Part shown: positions 12,601-24,770 of the stretch, piece after piece
Layout: each line of letters opens with the position of its first letter
Numbering within the stretch: position 1 is the stretch's first letter
NCBI GenBank assembly: GCA_038503035.1
Contig: JAVSML010024318.1
Coordinates: 271,891-335,890, forward strand
Direction: 5' to 3'
Source of the DNA: Crocodylus rhombifer
Taxonomy: Eukaryota > Chordata > Crocodylia > Crocodylidae
DNA length: 64,000 nucleotides
Translations under genes and position numbers: made by a program
The notes under the pieces: model-generated
What the model saw: the letters and a program-made list of their open reading frames with translations, nothing else
What the model was told of the DNA's origin: nothing
The model's database searches: none

Positions 12601-15600
12601 TGGTTTCATTTCAAGACTTACCTGAAATTCTTGGCTCAGCAGGTCAGAACCCAGCAGCCAGTTTTCAGCTTTGTGAGCATTAAGTCCTGTACTGGCATTT
12701 TGGACAGATAAACCACTGTCACAAGGAAAATTGAAGACGTTTAGTGTCACAGAAGCATCTGTAAAAAACAAAATAAGACATGGAAACAAGTTTCAGTACA
12801 AGAAAGCTGGACTGTTTGGCAAGTAGATGGGCAAGGTAGGAAAAGTGTGTGTTCAGGCACAACCCAGACCAGCAGAAGTTGAAGGACACGTGCAATATTG
12901 GGAGTCAGCTGGTCTTCCTCCTCATTAGCTAGGACTCATCCAAAAGCCTTAACCATTCCCTGGTTCCTTAACTGCAGCCACAAGATACATTGCCTCCCAC
13001 CCTACCAAAAGACTCCCTGGCATTTCTACAGCTTAGTCATCATGAGAGCACTCTGGTGCAGCATAGATATCATTCATGGGCAATAGTTTATCTGCTCTCT
13101 ACAGTCTCAGAATATGCATGTCCTGACTTTCCTCCTAAAAGATGAGGTACCCTAACCAAATCAGCTGGCCTTAGCATTTAACATGAGCTAAAGGCATTTG
13201 CAGAGTGGCATGCTAGTGCCCCCAACAACGGAGCCAAAGCCACTCATCCATGTCCTTTACTTCATCCACCTCAAACCCTGAATTCATACATCACAACTGA
13301 TGCTGGTTTGCTAGGAGTCAAGCTGCTTTGTAGAGCTAGTGCTCATGTAGTACCTTTGAGCCTACTTTTATTTCTTTCTGTGGGAGATGGCCGAAGTTTG
13401 TGTGGCTGTTTTATTTCTGTCATGAGCAGCTCATGCTGACTAGGTTCCTGTGGGAAACAGTCCTTCAGTTTTCTCTCCACCACCTGCAATGCAAGGAACA
13501 AGGCTAAGAACAGCAATCAAAGTGAAGACTCCAGGAGCTCCAGACAAGCCTACTTCTGCCAAATCAAGTACATTGCTATGCACATCCTTCACATCCAGGC
13601 AGAACTCCTGTCCTCCAAGAATTCTTAGTACATACCACCTCTGCATTTCACATACTAATTCCACTACAACACTGGGAAATTAATCAATCAGAGCTCACCT
13701 AACCAATGGGGATCCTTCCTGTGGACAACTTGCCTTTGCAACACAAGTTGGCAGCTCTAAGAAGAGCTCAACAAGGTTGTACAGAAACATTTTAGAATCA
13801 ACAGGAGGATTATTGCAGTATTCTGCTCTTTCCCTTCTCTCACAATCATTTTTACTATTTTAAGTAGCTTTCTTTCTACCATGTAACAGGTACTTTTGGA
13901 GCTAGCCATAATTTTAGTTTGGTTTAGAGAAGAAAAGTACTATTCTATCCATTCCCAAGTTGAAATGGTAGTTGAGTTGGTGGTGCTTTAACCAGTTTCG
14001 GTTGATTCAGAAATCGTTCTGCTTATTCCATATCTTTATTCGTGATCCTAAGTCACTTACTGGCTTTAAAGGCGGCTTTAGAAGGATTATGTTTTCTTCA
14101 GAGCTCCTGATCTTCTGCTCACTGTTGATCTGAAAGGGCAAGAAAGGAAACTTAAGTGATGAAAGCTAATTTTCTTCTCACTTGGCTTCTTATCCCCAGA
14201 AATAAGCGAGATTGGGAAACAGTTCCAATCCCATGCCAAATACCATACAGGCCACTCATGGCTTTTTTAGATAGTGTTTAGCTCAAGGAGCGAGATTAAA
14301 CAAGGAGTTTTGTTTTTTTAAAGACGATAAAGATCAAAGGTGTTAAAAAAAAATTTGATGAGAAATGTTTTTGGGGTAAGAAACAGCTTTTCCAGTAGGT
14401 AGCCATGCAGACCTGAGCTGAGTTGAGGTTTACTCATAAATCTTAAGTGCCCACAGGTTCTTTTCTGGGGTTCCCAGAAGCAACCCAGAAGTCTTTGTCT
14501 GTAGGCGGCCTTATAATGAGGTGACATGTATCCAGACACCATTGTTGCATTACAGTCCAAAGGGATGCCGCAAACTAGAGCTCAGCACATTTTCCACACC
14601 CAATAAGCTAAGAATGGTTCCACTTATAGCTCAGTCAAAAGAAGCTCCTGAACAGATGAACTGCAAATGAAACAGCTGGTGAGCACACCAGTAACCCAGT
14701 TCAGAGTTCTGTCAAGTGTTCACACTGAAAAATGCCAAGATACGGATCTTCTTGCATGGACACTTCCTCTACTAACTTCAATGTCCCAATGGAGTGTTTG
14801 CATGAGGAGAGGATATCAGAGAAGATAAAACCCAAATTTTTAATGCAGCGAGTTTTGTGTTTCCATATTATTCACCTGTCCTTGCAGGTAGGTCTACTGA
14901 GCACTAAGATGCCCAGGCAGTGAGGAAGGACACCATGTATATTTCTAAATAACTCAGTCTGACAATGACCCTCCTCTGTTGGTTACACCTTCAGTTTGCC
15001 AACCTGACCACAATGGGATAGAGACAGATGTGGACAGCCTTGCAAATTCAGAGTGGCATATCTGAATTGAATCAATCAAAGCAGCCTCCAGATACCAGGA
15101 GTGAACGGAAGATAGAGCAGTAGCTAACTGGAGGTACCAATGCTTAGTGCCTGCTTTTGTCACGGTGAAATATTTCTGGACTGAACTCTGATTGCCAGTA
15201 GTCCACAGGCAATGGCTGAAGAACCCTGGGTCAGTTCATTCAGTCACTGTAGATTATAGTTTTCTCCTGTACAGTGGACCTATATTTCAGTGCATTAGCA
15301 TCCCTAATTGTTACACATCAAGACCTATCACCTACCAATTATAAGTCCCCACAATGCATAGTCCACAGCAGTGCTTTTCAACATTTTTGATCCCATGCTC
15401 CACCCAACAACTGCAAAAAGATCCTTGTGACCTCTGGAACCAGAAGCAGAGGAGCAAGGCAGCTAGCTCAGCATTCAGCTTTAAGCAGGAAGCAGTATGG
15501 CTACTTTAGGCTGGGTGCAGTCCTTCACTAATTAGCTCTGCCACTGCACATGATAATTAGTCTGCCTGCAATATCACTTTAAGATGGCTGAACTGCTTCT

Positions 15601-18600
15601 TGTTTGGGAGGCACAAGAGTAGCAAGGCATCTCAGAGCGATACTGCCTGCCTCAGTGGAAATATTTATCAGCTGACATTTCAGACCCTACCACCCCTGAA
15701 AGCATCTCACCCTGCCCCCAACACCCACCCTTTCAGATCACTTTGAGCACCTCTGTGGCCCACTGTTGAAAACCAGTGTTTTCAGAGTACTTTCTTTGGT
15801 TCCCACATCACTGTGCCATCTGATCACTTCAAGCTGTGAATAAAGAGTTGGCTGATTCAGGCTCCTTCTCCAGATTACAGCTTTCCAGGCTAAACAACAG
15901 AACCCTGTTATAGTCCAGAATAAGACCCAGTGTTTAACAGGGAGGGACTAGAAGCAACTTAGAGTAAGGGTCTTCATGTCTGGCTCAGTCAGGACTGTTA
16001 ATCCCTTTCACTTTATAAGTAAATAAGGGGCAGAAAAGCTGATGTCTTAAAATATGGTACGCCACACTAAAAAGAGGGAAAAGCCTTCTTTATTGCAGAC
16101 AAACTTGTTTCTTATCTTTTGCCAAAAAGATGGAGAGTCTGGTTTCAGTGCCCCCTGCAATGCCATACCACCTCTTTCCAGCCTTTAAAACCTGCCATCA
16201 TTGCTAACTAACCCTGTGGCATGCAAGTGGCACTACAGACCAAAGGAACTCAGTCATCTTTGCCAACAATGGGCAGCCTTGGAAGCCACTAAGGACTGAA
16301 TCAGCACAACAGGAGTCTCTAGGAGTTTATTCCACTCTCCTCACCTTTCCCAAATTCCCATTCACGGAGCTCTGTGTGGTGTTTGCTGCTTGAAACAGAC
16401 AAAGACCAAGTGCTTCTACTGATCCAGAGGAAAACATACTTTATACGCACAACTACCATTGGCAGCATCCTCGTTTTCTCAAAAGAGATCAGATGCATAA
16501 AGAGCCTGTTGGTGCACAGGCTTGTGTTTGAGGTGAAAGGAAAAAGTGGGCAAAAGACAGTTTCATCAAGCAGCTTTACATGGAGTAACTTAGAATGCTT
16601 TCGGGAGCATCGAGTTTAAGTTCTTGACACTGAAATGAATGAGTGAATGTGGGTGTCATACACTAGGTTCCAGCTCAAGGGGAGCTCTAGCCCATACTCA
16701 GAGCCTAGAAGATCCTGAAGAAAGTTACAGGATGTAGACATGTTTTAAATTTAAACCAAATCAGTTACCAGCTACCTAGAGGAAAAGACTCTAAACTTGA
16801 CTACTGCCCAGGGTTGGATCTAAGAGAAGCGCAGTGGAACAGTTGCACTCCTCTTTGATCCCTGCTCCACCCAAAGTTTAAGACCAAATGCCTGGCAGTA
16901 GCAGTAGCATTTCTATTCAGGTAGCAGTGACTTAATGGTGCAGTGTAATCTCCTCGATTCCATCTAAACTCTTCATTCCACAGGTGTTAACACTCTCTCC
17001 CGTTTCAATGATCCACTAATCTAGCTATCCTTTCTTCTGCTGCAATTCTGCTCTCTGTTAGCTACTTCTGATAACATAGCTCCTATTTCACAGCCCTGCA
17101 TACTGGTTTTAACTCCAGCTAAAAACATCAATTCAGGTGTGGAAACATCAACTCAGGTGAGCATTAACTCGGCTGTAGAATTAACTTTCAGTGAAGGATT
17201 GGTAGCACTGTCAAGATACTCAAGGAAGTGAAATTGTTTTATGAATCTGAGATTCATACATTTAATTTTGATGGCTATAGAACTAATGGAATAACAGCTA
17301 TGTCTAATTGGTTGTGATTTTTTTAATACATAATATGTGATGTAGGAAATTAATGCATATTCCGATAGTGCTTTTTCCTTTGATCTTAAAACTGAATAAT
17401 ATAGCCATGGACCCTTAGCACATTAGTAAAGCTTTGTTTCCTTTTAACTGGAGGAAAAAAGTGTATTGTGTTAGTGTGGTGAACCATCACATATATCTCC
17501 ACCCCTCTTTTCAAAATCATAGCTCTACCTATACTACTGCAACTCACCTTCACCTTCTGGAGAGTATACCTCTTGTGTCGGATGTCATCTGCCAACATCT
17601 CAAAGGGGGAGCGGGCAGACTCTTTTAGAGGACTGTTATGCTGTAGCTGTTTTGTGGCCTTGCGCAGCTTCACTCCCTTCCGCAGTTCATCAACAACATC
17701 ATGCCACAAGGCAGCCTGCAATAGGGCAGCACAGGTTGATTACACACCATATGCCAGGATGTCTGAGGGGCATTTTCCTTGCATTCAAAAAGGGAGGTGC
17801 TCAATGAGCAACTCAAGGAATTTATAGCTGCAGAAACACCTGCTTGGAAGTCTGGGGGGGGTTTCAGGTTTTTTTTTTTTTTTTTCTTTTCTTAAAGGGC
17901 CAGAACTGGCCCAGGCTAAACCAGATGTTCCTGCCTTGACCAGGGGGTTAAATTAGATGACCTCATAAGGGCTCTTCCAACCTTATTTGACTGACTGGCA
18001 GAATCCTATACAATTCATATTCCGGCTACCATAAAGTAAGAGACTCAAGATGGTGCAGCCTACTGGCCATCTTGGAAACTTAACACTAGAAGACCAATGG
18101 CAGAGAATGTGCAGTGGAGCTCTTGCCCTTGGAATTTGTTTCTCTTGATGCAGCAAAGCCCAGTTGTCTGTTGACCTTGAGGTCACACTGCAAAATGCAT
18201 ATTTACTCAGGTCTTCCCTAAAAAAAGTAGCTATACAAGCTTATAGTTTGCGGTTTTCTATAGCTTGCCAGTTTGTTTTAAACAGATCACAAAAGTTGAA
18301 AATACGCCCAAACACACATTGCACAAACATTTTCATATGAATAGCTTGAATATGTTTCAAAGTGAATGCTATTTAGACAAAGGGAGCATGTCCACAAGTC
18401 TCTTGGGAGGGTTGGGGGTGGGGTGGGATCAGGGGGAAAAGAGTGTACTGTTACTGTCTCCAGACTCCAGACTCCAGTGCATTGGTTTATACTGGCTAAC
18501 TTCCAGCCAGAAGAGCTATTTGTTTTTGGCAGAGCACTGAAGGCACTGAGCCCTGGCTGGGACAGAATAACTCATTTTGTCTGATCCAACAAGCGTGTAG

Positions 18601-21600
18601 TCCAAGAACTAGGAGACGAGACTATAGGAGCCGTGGTAAGGTAATCACGCAATCTATGTCCACCCTGAACTTTTCTGCCCGGAAGCCTCCTTCCATCATT
18701 GTTTTTACACGCATGATCAATGCAAACAGTTGGCACCACCTTCATATGTAGCCATTGACTGGCTACTGCCCTTGAGCCACCTCGATATGTAAGCCTATTC
18801 ACACACGGCATGTCCGAGGGACATACCAGCTGATCTATACCAGCTTTCCCAGCATTGCTCGGACTGAAATATCTTGAAGTAGCTGCTCACATGCATGCTT
18901 AGTGTCTCTTTGGAAGTGGATTAAGTGACACTAGAAATAACTCTATTTTGCATTAGTGTCCAAGGAGTTCATGGGAAAAAACTGACACATTTTAAATTCA
19001 CACCCTAGCTTTTCATGTAATAGTTTCCCCTTGTTTACAAGGCCTTAGCTTCCTGAGTTAGAGGGTTTTTCTTTTAAACGGTTTTATCTGTATATTCGGA
19101 TCAATATTCTATGGAAAGTCTCCAGAAGGCCTCACACAAGGGTTATAAAAACAAACAAACCAAAAATCTAAATCCTTACCCAGCAATTTGCCTTCTTCTG
19201 GGAAGGATTTTCCAGCAAAGCTACCACATCCATTCTTTTCAGACTCTGTCAAGCAAACACATGACCTGATCATCAGCCTGCACTGCATTCAGTCATTCCC
19301 ATCTAACTAGTCTGTCACTGAATTGCCATCTTTCACATTTAAAATTCTTAGAAGACAGAAGTAATTCATAAGACTCTTAAAAGCAGTAGCAATTTAAACA
19401 CCCACTTTCCCCCCCCTTTTTTTTAAATATAAGTTCAGCTAAATAACCCTCCTCCAGGGGAAAAAGAATTCATTGTCAGAATTAAGTGGGTGGAGTTAGG
19501 GAACAGATAGTGATGGTCCCAAGATACCTCTTTGGAGTTCTGGATGGTAAATGCAAGTTGCTGAAGATCCATGTAATCAGCAAAAAGAGCCCTAGAGATT
19601 GCTCTGTAATGACTGGAGGCCTCAGAGGGCCAGGACACATGCTCCTCACAGATCTGCAAGACAATGCAGCAATTGTCTCAGGTATTTATTTCATTTTCTT
19701 TGGTCTCAAAAGGAATTCCCCCCCCCCAAGTAAGATTACAGCTATCCAATGCCTGGAACGCACCAGCCAGCTAGAGAGAGACGGACTGGAAAGAGTGAAC
19801 TTTCTTGAGACAATCTAAGCTGATGAAGTGGGAGTTGCTCTCATCCAGATCCCAGGTCTTCAAACAACATGAATATGCCTTGGATGAGTCACACCTTAGG
19901 TTTTCCCTTTTCGTAAACCCTGAAAGTGGGGTTGAATACTTAGAAAAAGTCCAGCATGAGAGCAGTTTGGACAGTGCTTTAACTTCAAAACCCATTTCGG
20001 GCACGTTGGCCTTAGTAACACTTCTCACAGTGCCGATGTGCTAAGTTCTGCTGATAGCAGCTTTCCGCATGGAGATAGGCATTTTTGTATTCAAATACCC
20101 AGAAACAAGTTTGCAATGCTACTTTATGATTGCCTGCCCTCTAGAGGCCAGAAGCCGGGAGAAAGCATTGACAAGACTAAGGTTAGCTAAAGCAAGTTAG
20201 TTCATGTGTTAATCTAAAGTCAGTAAGAAGGCTTCCTTTGGCCTGAATGCTGCTTTGGACTCAAGGAATCCTTAATCCCTTAGGATATAGGCAGCATTGC
20301 TTAGGAGTGCCCATGTTCTGGCAAACAGCTCTTTGCAGAGCTCTCTGTGTGTCTGCACTTCTATCCACCGATCAAGCAATAATAGTTTAAGTGGACAAGA
20401 TCTGGCATGTTGCTAGGGTCATCTCATCTACAGTGATCTTGAGGGAGGACATTTATGCTTCCTTACACCAACATACCCTGGGGAAAAAAAAGTGGTGCAT
20501 CAGGACACCTCAAGTGGGCTGACCCTCAGGAAGTAGGAGGATGAAGAGCATGAACCAAAAAAAGCAAGTTAGCAAGCCCCAGCTTCACTCTAGATATTAA
20601 CAGTTTCAGCAACTAGTTGCAACTGAATTAGCAGTGTGGTTACCCCATTGCAACTGGGAACTGAACCAGCTAATTGTGTGTAGCACATGCAAGGGGGGAA
20701 AAGGCTGTTTTTTCCTGCAAGCAATTGGAAACATTTTGGGCCATGCACACTGGACCCCCTAACCACAGTTGTGCCAAAGTGCAACCACTCTTCCTTCCTC
20801 CCCATCCCTGTGCCATAAGATCTTCTGGAGTGCACCATTCTCACCTATTGTTATAAGAAGAGTACTAAGTACCTCCTCCAGGGTACTACCCAAATTTTCC
20901 TAGAATGCTCTCCAACAGCGGTGAGTGCCAGTACATTTGCATTTTCAACAACTGGACTATTAAAAAGAAAAAAGAAAAAACCTTAATGACATCCTGAAGA
21001 CTGATTGCTGGTTTTGTTGCCTCAATGTCTAGTTTCAGCATGAGGGAAATCAGGTTTTCCAGGGGTTTGCTCAGCTCTCGCTCCATATGGCTGTCAATGC
21101 CCCAGTCCAGGGCATTATAGATCACCATTCCCAGACACTCCAGCAGCTATGAAGAGAAGTCAAGGAAGCAAGTGACCTTTCAGATCAATGGAGTAGTAGT
21201 TCAGTATTGTAAAGACAGCTCCTAGATGATACCTTCAGATTTCTAACTTTTCTAACCCAAAGAACACCTCTACCTACTTTGGAGATCATGTGTCTTCTTC
21301 CACAGAAAGATAAGGTGGTCACAAGGTAATCCTGTCATGGTTGCTCAAACTGGGTGACATGGTATAAGAGACTAGACCAGAATCACTTATGATAACAGCA
21401 TGCTCAAATTGTGGAAGTGTGCTGTGGCAGCAGAAACACACCCACGTTATAAACCCCATAGTTGGCAGTATTGTCAGCTGCATCTCACCCTTGTCCCTTA
21501 CAGTATGTACATCATGATCACTCAAGTGGTTTCATTTCTGACCTTGGCCTTGGGCCTTTCCCTGGTCAGAGAACGGAGATGAAAGTCATCTTCCTTCAGG

Positions 21601-24600
21601 CCCCTGGCATTCTTCAAGCACCAAAAATATTAAATGACAACTGAATCTTTTGAACATGACACACTGTTGCAGGACAAGGCAGCTTAGATTTCTGTACCTA
21701 GAACATCTACTCAGAAAGGATTATGATTGGGCCATTCCTAGGTTGAAGTCATAGATCCTTGACACCATCCCAATTCCAAAGAGAGACTTACCTTGTCCTC
21801 TGATTGTTGCGTCTTGTGAACATCTGAAAGGGAAACAAGTGAAAGAACATAAGCCTGTTGGGACTGTGAACTGCTTGCTCTTTTTTGTTATAAGATAAAG
21901 CCTCCACTGACCCTACTTGGTGGAATGGCAGAGCCATTAACATGTCTTGCTATAGTGCTGGAGGTGAAAGTTCAAGCCCTGCTCTGGTCTTCTGCCAGAC
22001 TGCCCCAGTTGATTCAGCTGTAAATGGGCATTTGGTCATTCAGGGTGAGAAGCCACAAGTGACCAGATATCATGCTGGCCATATCATGCCCTTATATGAC
22101 ACTGACTACAGTAATTGGTGTGCCTTAACCACAGCAGCCCAATGGACTGTTAGGCTTGCCTGGGCCCTTGACACAGACCCAAAGTTCCCTTTCCAGTATA
22201 TCACGCAAGTTTGGTTTCTTGCCATTGGGAGAAGTCCTCAGACAGTTTTATCCTCCATTTTCTTGGGGGGGGGGGGGAAGGAAGGGAAGGGAAGGGCAGG
22301 GAATTGGATGAGAATCCAGGATCATTAGAAAACAGTGCAAGGTATGGTTTCTTTTTGATGTTCTCTGCCTCTGGATGCTTCTCAAGTAGAAATAGAAAGG
22401 AAGCTTCTTTCTCTTTTCTCAACACCCACGGCTCCCATGCAGACTACAGATACAACAGGCCTAAATATAGTTCAGTCAGACTATACCAAGGACTTGCTCT
22501 TTGGAAAATGGAGACTTGTCTTTTGGCCACCTTTCCTCCTAACGTGGGGGAGCCACAACTCATATAGAGATTTCACAGAAAAGGCATGAAGGAAATCAGC
22601 TTGCTCCAAACACTGCAAAGTAAACACATGCAGAAAGTGACTAGTCACTTTTGTCAAGCATTAGTCCCTTTCCCTTCAGTGTCCTCAGGAAATGGCATCA
22701 TCATCAGTGTGCACAGGAGGCTAGACTCAATGGCTTAAAAGACCCATTCTAATCCTATGTATATATTATTACTTCTGAAGTCTAGCATCAGAAAGTAAAG
22801 AGACTGCAAAACCCAGTACGATTAAGCCATCCATGGTGTCCCCCGCTCCCCCTGCAAAGCTTGAGATTATGACTCGCAAGTGACAAAGTGGGAGGACAAG
22901 GAGGAAGGGAATGTTCAACTGAGGATGAAGTGACACATTCTTCATCAACCCCTTATACAAGCCATTTGTTTAGGTAACATCCCTCTAACAAAGTGATTCA
23001 ATGTGTCACTATTAGAAAAGTTGATTTAGCACACTTATGGTAGGGCCTGGTTTAAACTGTGGGCCCAGCTCGCTAATATCATGACCCAGTCGTGGCAGGG
23101 GCCACCATATTCATTACCAGATTGTGCCATTTCTCCCCCACACCATGCCCCTTGATTGGGAGAGGGGGTAGGTTTAATTGCAACAGGAGATGCCTAGTTC
23201 CAAAGGCCTCTGATCACTGCTGAAAAGCCCATTCCCCTCTCCCCCACCCCAACTTCCCTGGAAGAGGCAGTAATTAAGACAGCCCTGGCACCAGGTAAGA
23301 GAGTCTGCTTGTTCCTCTGGGCAGGAAGACTGGGGTGTGAGGGGTTGGGGGTGCCAGGAGACTGCCTTAGTATATGGCCCTGGCACTGGACAAAAAAAGC
23401 CACCTGGAGGAGCAAATGCCACCCCCCTCCCCAAGTTCTCTCCTTCCTGTCCCTTTTAGAGACAGAAGTTGCACATAAACCAGCTTAAATGATCAGAAAC
23501 TGGTTTAAACCTGTAACAGTTGCCCTGCTGCTGAACTTACTGAAACCTACTGCTGGCTGTGACTGTGGACAACAAGTCCCAGAGGCACCTAGAAGCAGGA
23601 AGAAAGTGACAAGCAACCATGCAGAGTCCTGTTGCTGTGATTCTGGACTGCAAATCGCAGAGACCACAAGAGCAGCAGGAAGAGGAAGTGAACACCCATC
23701 CCATGTACCAGAGAGGCATGCTCTAGTGTACTTAACCTGTTTTGTGACACTTTCCCCCCTCCCCTAAGCTGCTAAACTTTTGCTGCTGGCTGGGGAATTC
23801 TCTTTCTCCAGCCTGCAGCAGCCACTGTTGCAACAAAATGCCATAATACAGCTGCTTGCTGGGGAACTCCCCAGCAAACAGGCATATTGCAGCATTTTTA
23901 TCGCAAGTTTTTTTCACAAAAAAATGTGATCACTTAATTTTGTGATTTTTCAGAAAAAGTATAAAATCACAGTTTGAACCAGGCCCTATCCCACAGTATT
24001 TTTTATCCAAAGACTTCAGAAATACTGTGCAGAGAGCTATATTACAATCCACCACAACATTCAAAAGACATTTTATCTCATTATTACAGACAAGGGAAAA
24101 ACAGCAGATGCAGAAAAAGAACTGAGAAACTGACTCCAAAGCCAACGCTCTAAACTTTGAGAAACACTGCTGCCAAGCTTCCCCCCAGTTAATACCCCTT
24201 CTTCCCTATTTCCCTATGGGTACCCTAGTGGGTAGGGAAAATAGAGCCCTTCACATTAGTTGCATATTCACTGGGTTTGGAGACAAGCCAAGAAATTCCA
24301 TGAGTCAGCCTGTTATTTGCAGAGAAAAATCAAGGGTTTTACTATGGAAAACAGTTCAAGGACAAAACAAACAAACAAAAAAACCCAGCCTCCCCCCCCA
24401 AAAAACAACAAAAAAACCCCAAGCAGCAACACATTTTTGGTTATGATTGCTAAACAGCGTTACTAGCTGAATTAATTTTAAGTGCAGAATAGAAAGAAGA
24501 GCCCCATCAACTATCATCCTTACCCTTACCAGATTTACAGCACAGCAGGAAGGAAACATTGCCATTGGAATGGATGAGGATGCTTCCAGGGCCTTTTATA

Positions 24601-24770
24601 ACCACAGTGGGAAACCATGGACGGAGCCCTTGAGCCAACTGTTTCATTTTACAGCAGCACTGAAAGCAAATAGCCCAAGCTTGCTCCTCGCTTACAGGCT
24701 GTTTATAACATCTCAGGAGCTCTTCCAGAGAGACCTTAGTAACACCCCAATCACATCTCCTGTCCTCCAT
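668..24770 (-). CDS. SPIRE-family actin nucleation factor (third SPIRE-like paralogue), 16 coding exons
   Basis: Coding exons in transcript order: 24770-24530, 21823-21792, 21146-20982, 19653-19528, 19245-19180, 17715-17548, 14129-14061, 13483-13354, 12758-12622, 11607-11550 (least certain), 9133-8997, 7217-7086, 5938-5874, 4537-4510, 2573-2431, 854-668. All junctions are GT-AG, phases agree and the total is divisible by three (about 627 aa; SPIRE1/2 are about 715-755). Residues 10-190 are the KIND domain (SLEELLRCYKQP, EEQAWAICFQCC, YNALDWGIDS, HYRAISRALFADYM), which in SPIRE binds formin tails. Four WH2 segments follow: LWHDVVDELRKGVKLRK, FEMLADDIRHKRYTLQK, a short ENIILLKPPLKPV, and HELLMTEIKQPHKLRP. 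A Spire box (ITDLIGTRYAMMASEMEIAF) and a FYVE-like zinc finger with pairs CFSC, CHLC, CCDC and CTKC end the protein. The inferred role is actin nucleation on vesicle membranes with formins. Divergence makes it neither clearly SPIRE1 nor SPIRE2. The ATG at 24770 is the first in frame after an upstream stop. Confidence 0.9.
1743..1974. mobile_element. hAT-like MITE, 232 bp
   Basis: The element starts CAAGGGTGGTCAACC and is flanked by CTGTAGTC (1735-1742) and CTGTAATC (1975-1982), an 8-bp target duplication with 7 of 8 matching, as expected for hAT. It shares the segments GCCACAAGTGGCACAG and TGCCAAAAATGTTGGC with the copy at 32792-33053. It lies in the last intron of the SPIRE-like gene. Confidence 0.75.
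2611..4016. mobile_element. Foldback hAT-like non-autonomous element, 1406 bp, long internal palindrome
   Basis: Terminal repeats are CAGGGGCGGGCAAT at the left and its relative TTTTGCCCATCCCTG at the right. A perfect 8-bp duplication ATCAAGAG flanks it (2603-2610 and 4017-4024). The core about 3236-3570 is repeated in inverted orientation at about 3590-3917, for example CTGGGCACACAG against CTGTGTGCCCAG and CTCCAGACTTGCCC against GGGCAAGTCTGGAG. No transposase frame is visible, so it must move in trans. It is homologous, in the opposite orientation, to 60088-61695. Inside the intron between exons 14 and 15 of the SPIRE-like gene. Confidence 0.85.
6514..6787. mobile_element. hAT-like MITE, 274 bp
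   Basis: Ends are CAGTATTTCTCAACTT and AGGTTGAGAACCACTA. The flanks GACCAGAG (6506-6513) and GACTAGAG (6788-6795) match at 7 of 8 bases, a hAT-size duplication. The CAGTGNTTCTCAACC-type terminus recurs at 15369, 39516 and 44079. Confidence 0.8.
8158..8640. repeat. Diverged tandem repeat, about three units of ~155 bp
   Basis: The block ATGTCACAAGTTTTGC...GGTGCAGG...CCTGCACTTATCTCCTT...GGCAGNCTTTGTGGCCTCAG recurs at about 8203, 8358 and 8514, a period of about 155 bp; the third unit is more diverged. The array sits in the intron between exons 11 and 12 of the SPIRE-like gene, and the sequence just right of it to 8825 (ending CTATTCACACAGGCCTA) looks like the terminus of a DNA transposon, so the units may be internal to that element. 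Confidence 0.7.
9653..11513 (-). mobile_element. Decayed autonomous hAT transposon, 1861 bp, with transposase remnants
   Basis: Terminal inverted repeats are CAGGGTGGATTTGATTT at 9653 and its complement ending ATTTTTATCCACCCTG at 11513; flanks GAAGCAAA and GAAACAGA agree at 6 of 8 bases. Minus-strand frames between 11295 and 10908 carry hAT transposase fragments in two frames: WSNVTQARI...FTETIDISGNPHST (DUF659-type block) and SFVTDNAANVSKMRRNLEKS followed by a Leu-rich stretch. Several frameshifts and stops leave no intact protein. The element ends 36 bp from the proposed exon 10 of the SPIRE-like gene. Confidence 0.85.
15369..15778. mobile_element. hAT-like element, about 410 bp
   Basis: It begins CAGTGCTTTTCAACATTT and ends GTTGAAAACCAGTG, a related inverted terminus. 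No convincing target duplication remains, so it is older or its ends are misjudged by a few bases. Confidence 0.55.
17921..17990 (+). mobile_element. CR1 LINE 3' tail fragment
   Basis: The string around AGGGGGTTAAATTAGATGACCTCATAAGGGCTCTTCCAACC is the familiar CR1 3' end, followed by degenerate octamer-like repeats (TGACTGACTGG). Only the last ~70 bases are present. Confidence 0.6.
21890..22100 (+). repeat. Possible tRNA-derived SINE/MIR-like remnant
   Basis: The segment includes an internal B-box-like AAAGTTCAAGCCCTGC and GCTGTAAATGGGCATTTGG, resembling MIR/CORE-SINE bodies. It is too diverged to name a family. Confidence 0.35.
23041..23988. mobile_element. TA-flanked DNA transposon remnant, 948 bp
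   Basis: TAGGGCCTGGTTTAAACTGT at the left end is matched by the complement of ACAGTTTGAACCAGGCCCTA at the right, with one mismatch. The terminal TA on both sides suggests a Tc1/mariner-like or Harbinger-like duplication. I see no transposase motif inside. It lies in the first coding intron of the SPIRE-like gene. Confidence 0.65.

Noticed and set aside
22261..22300. G-rich tract (TTGGGGGGGG then GGGAAGGGAAGGG) as a quadruplex regulator
   Set aside because: It is a simple purine run in an intron with no positional link to a promoter or splice site.
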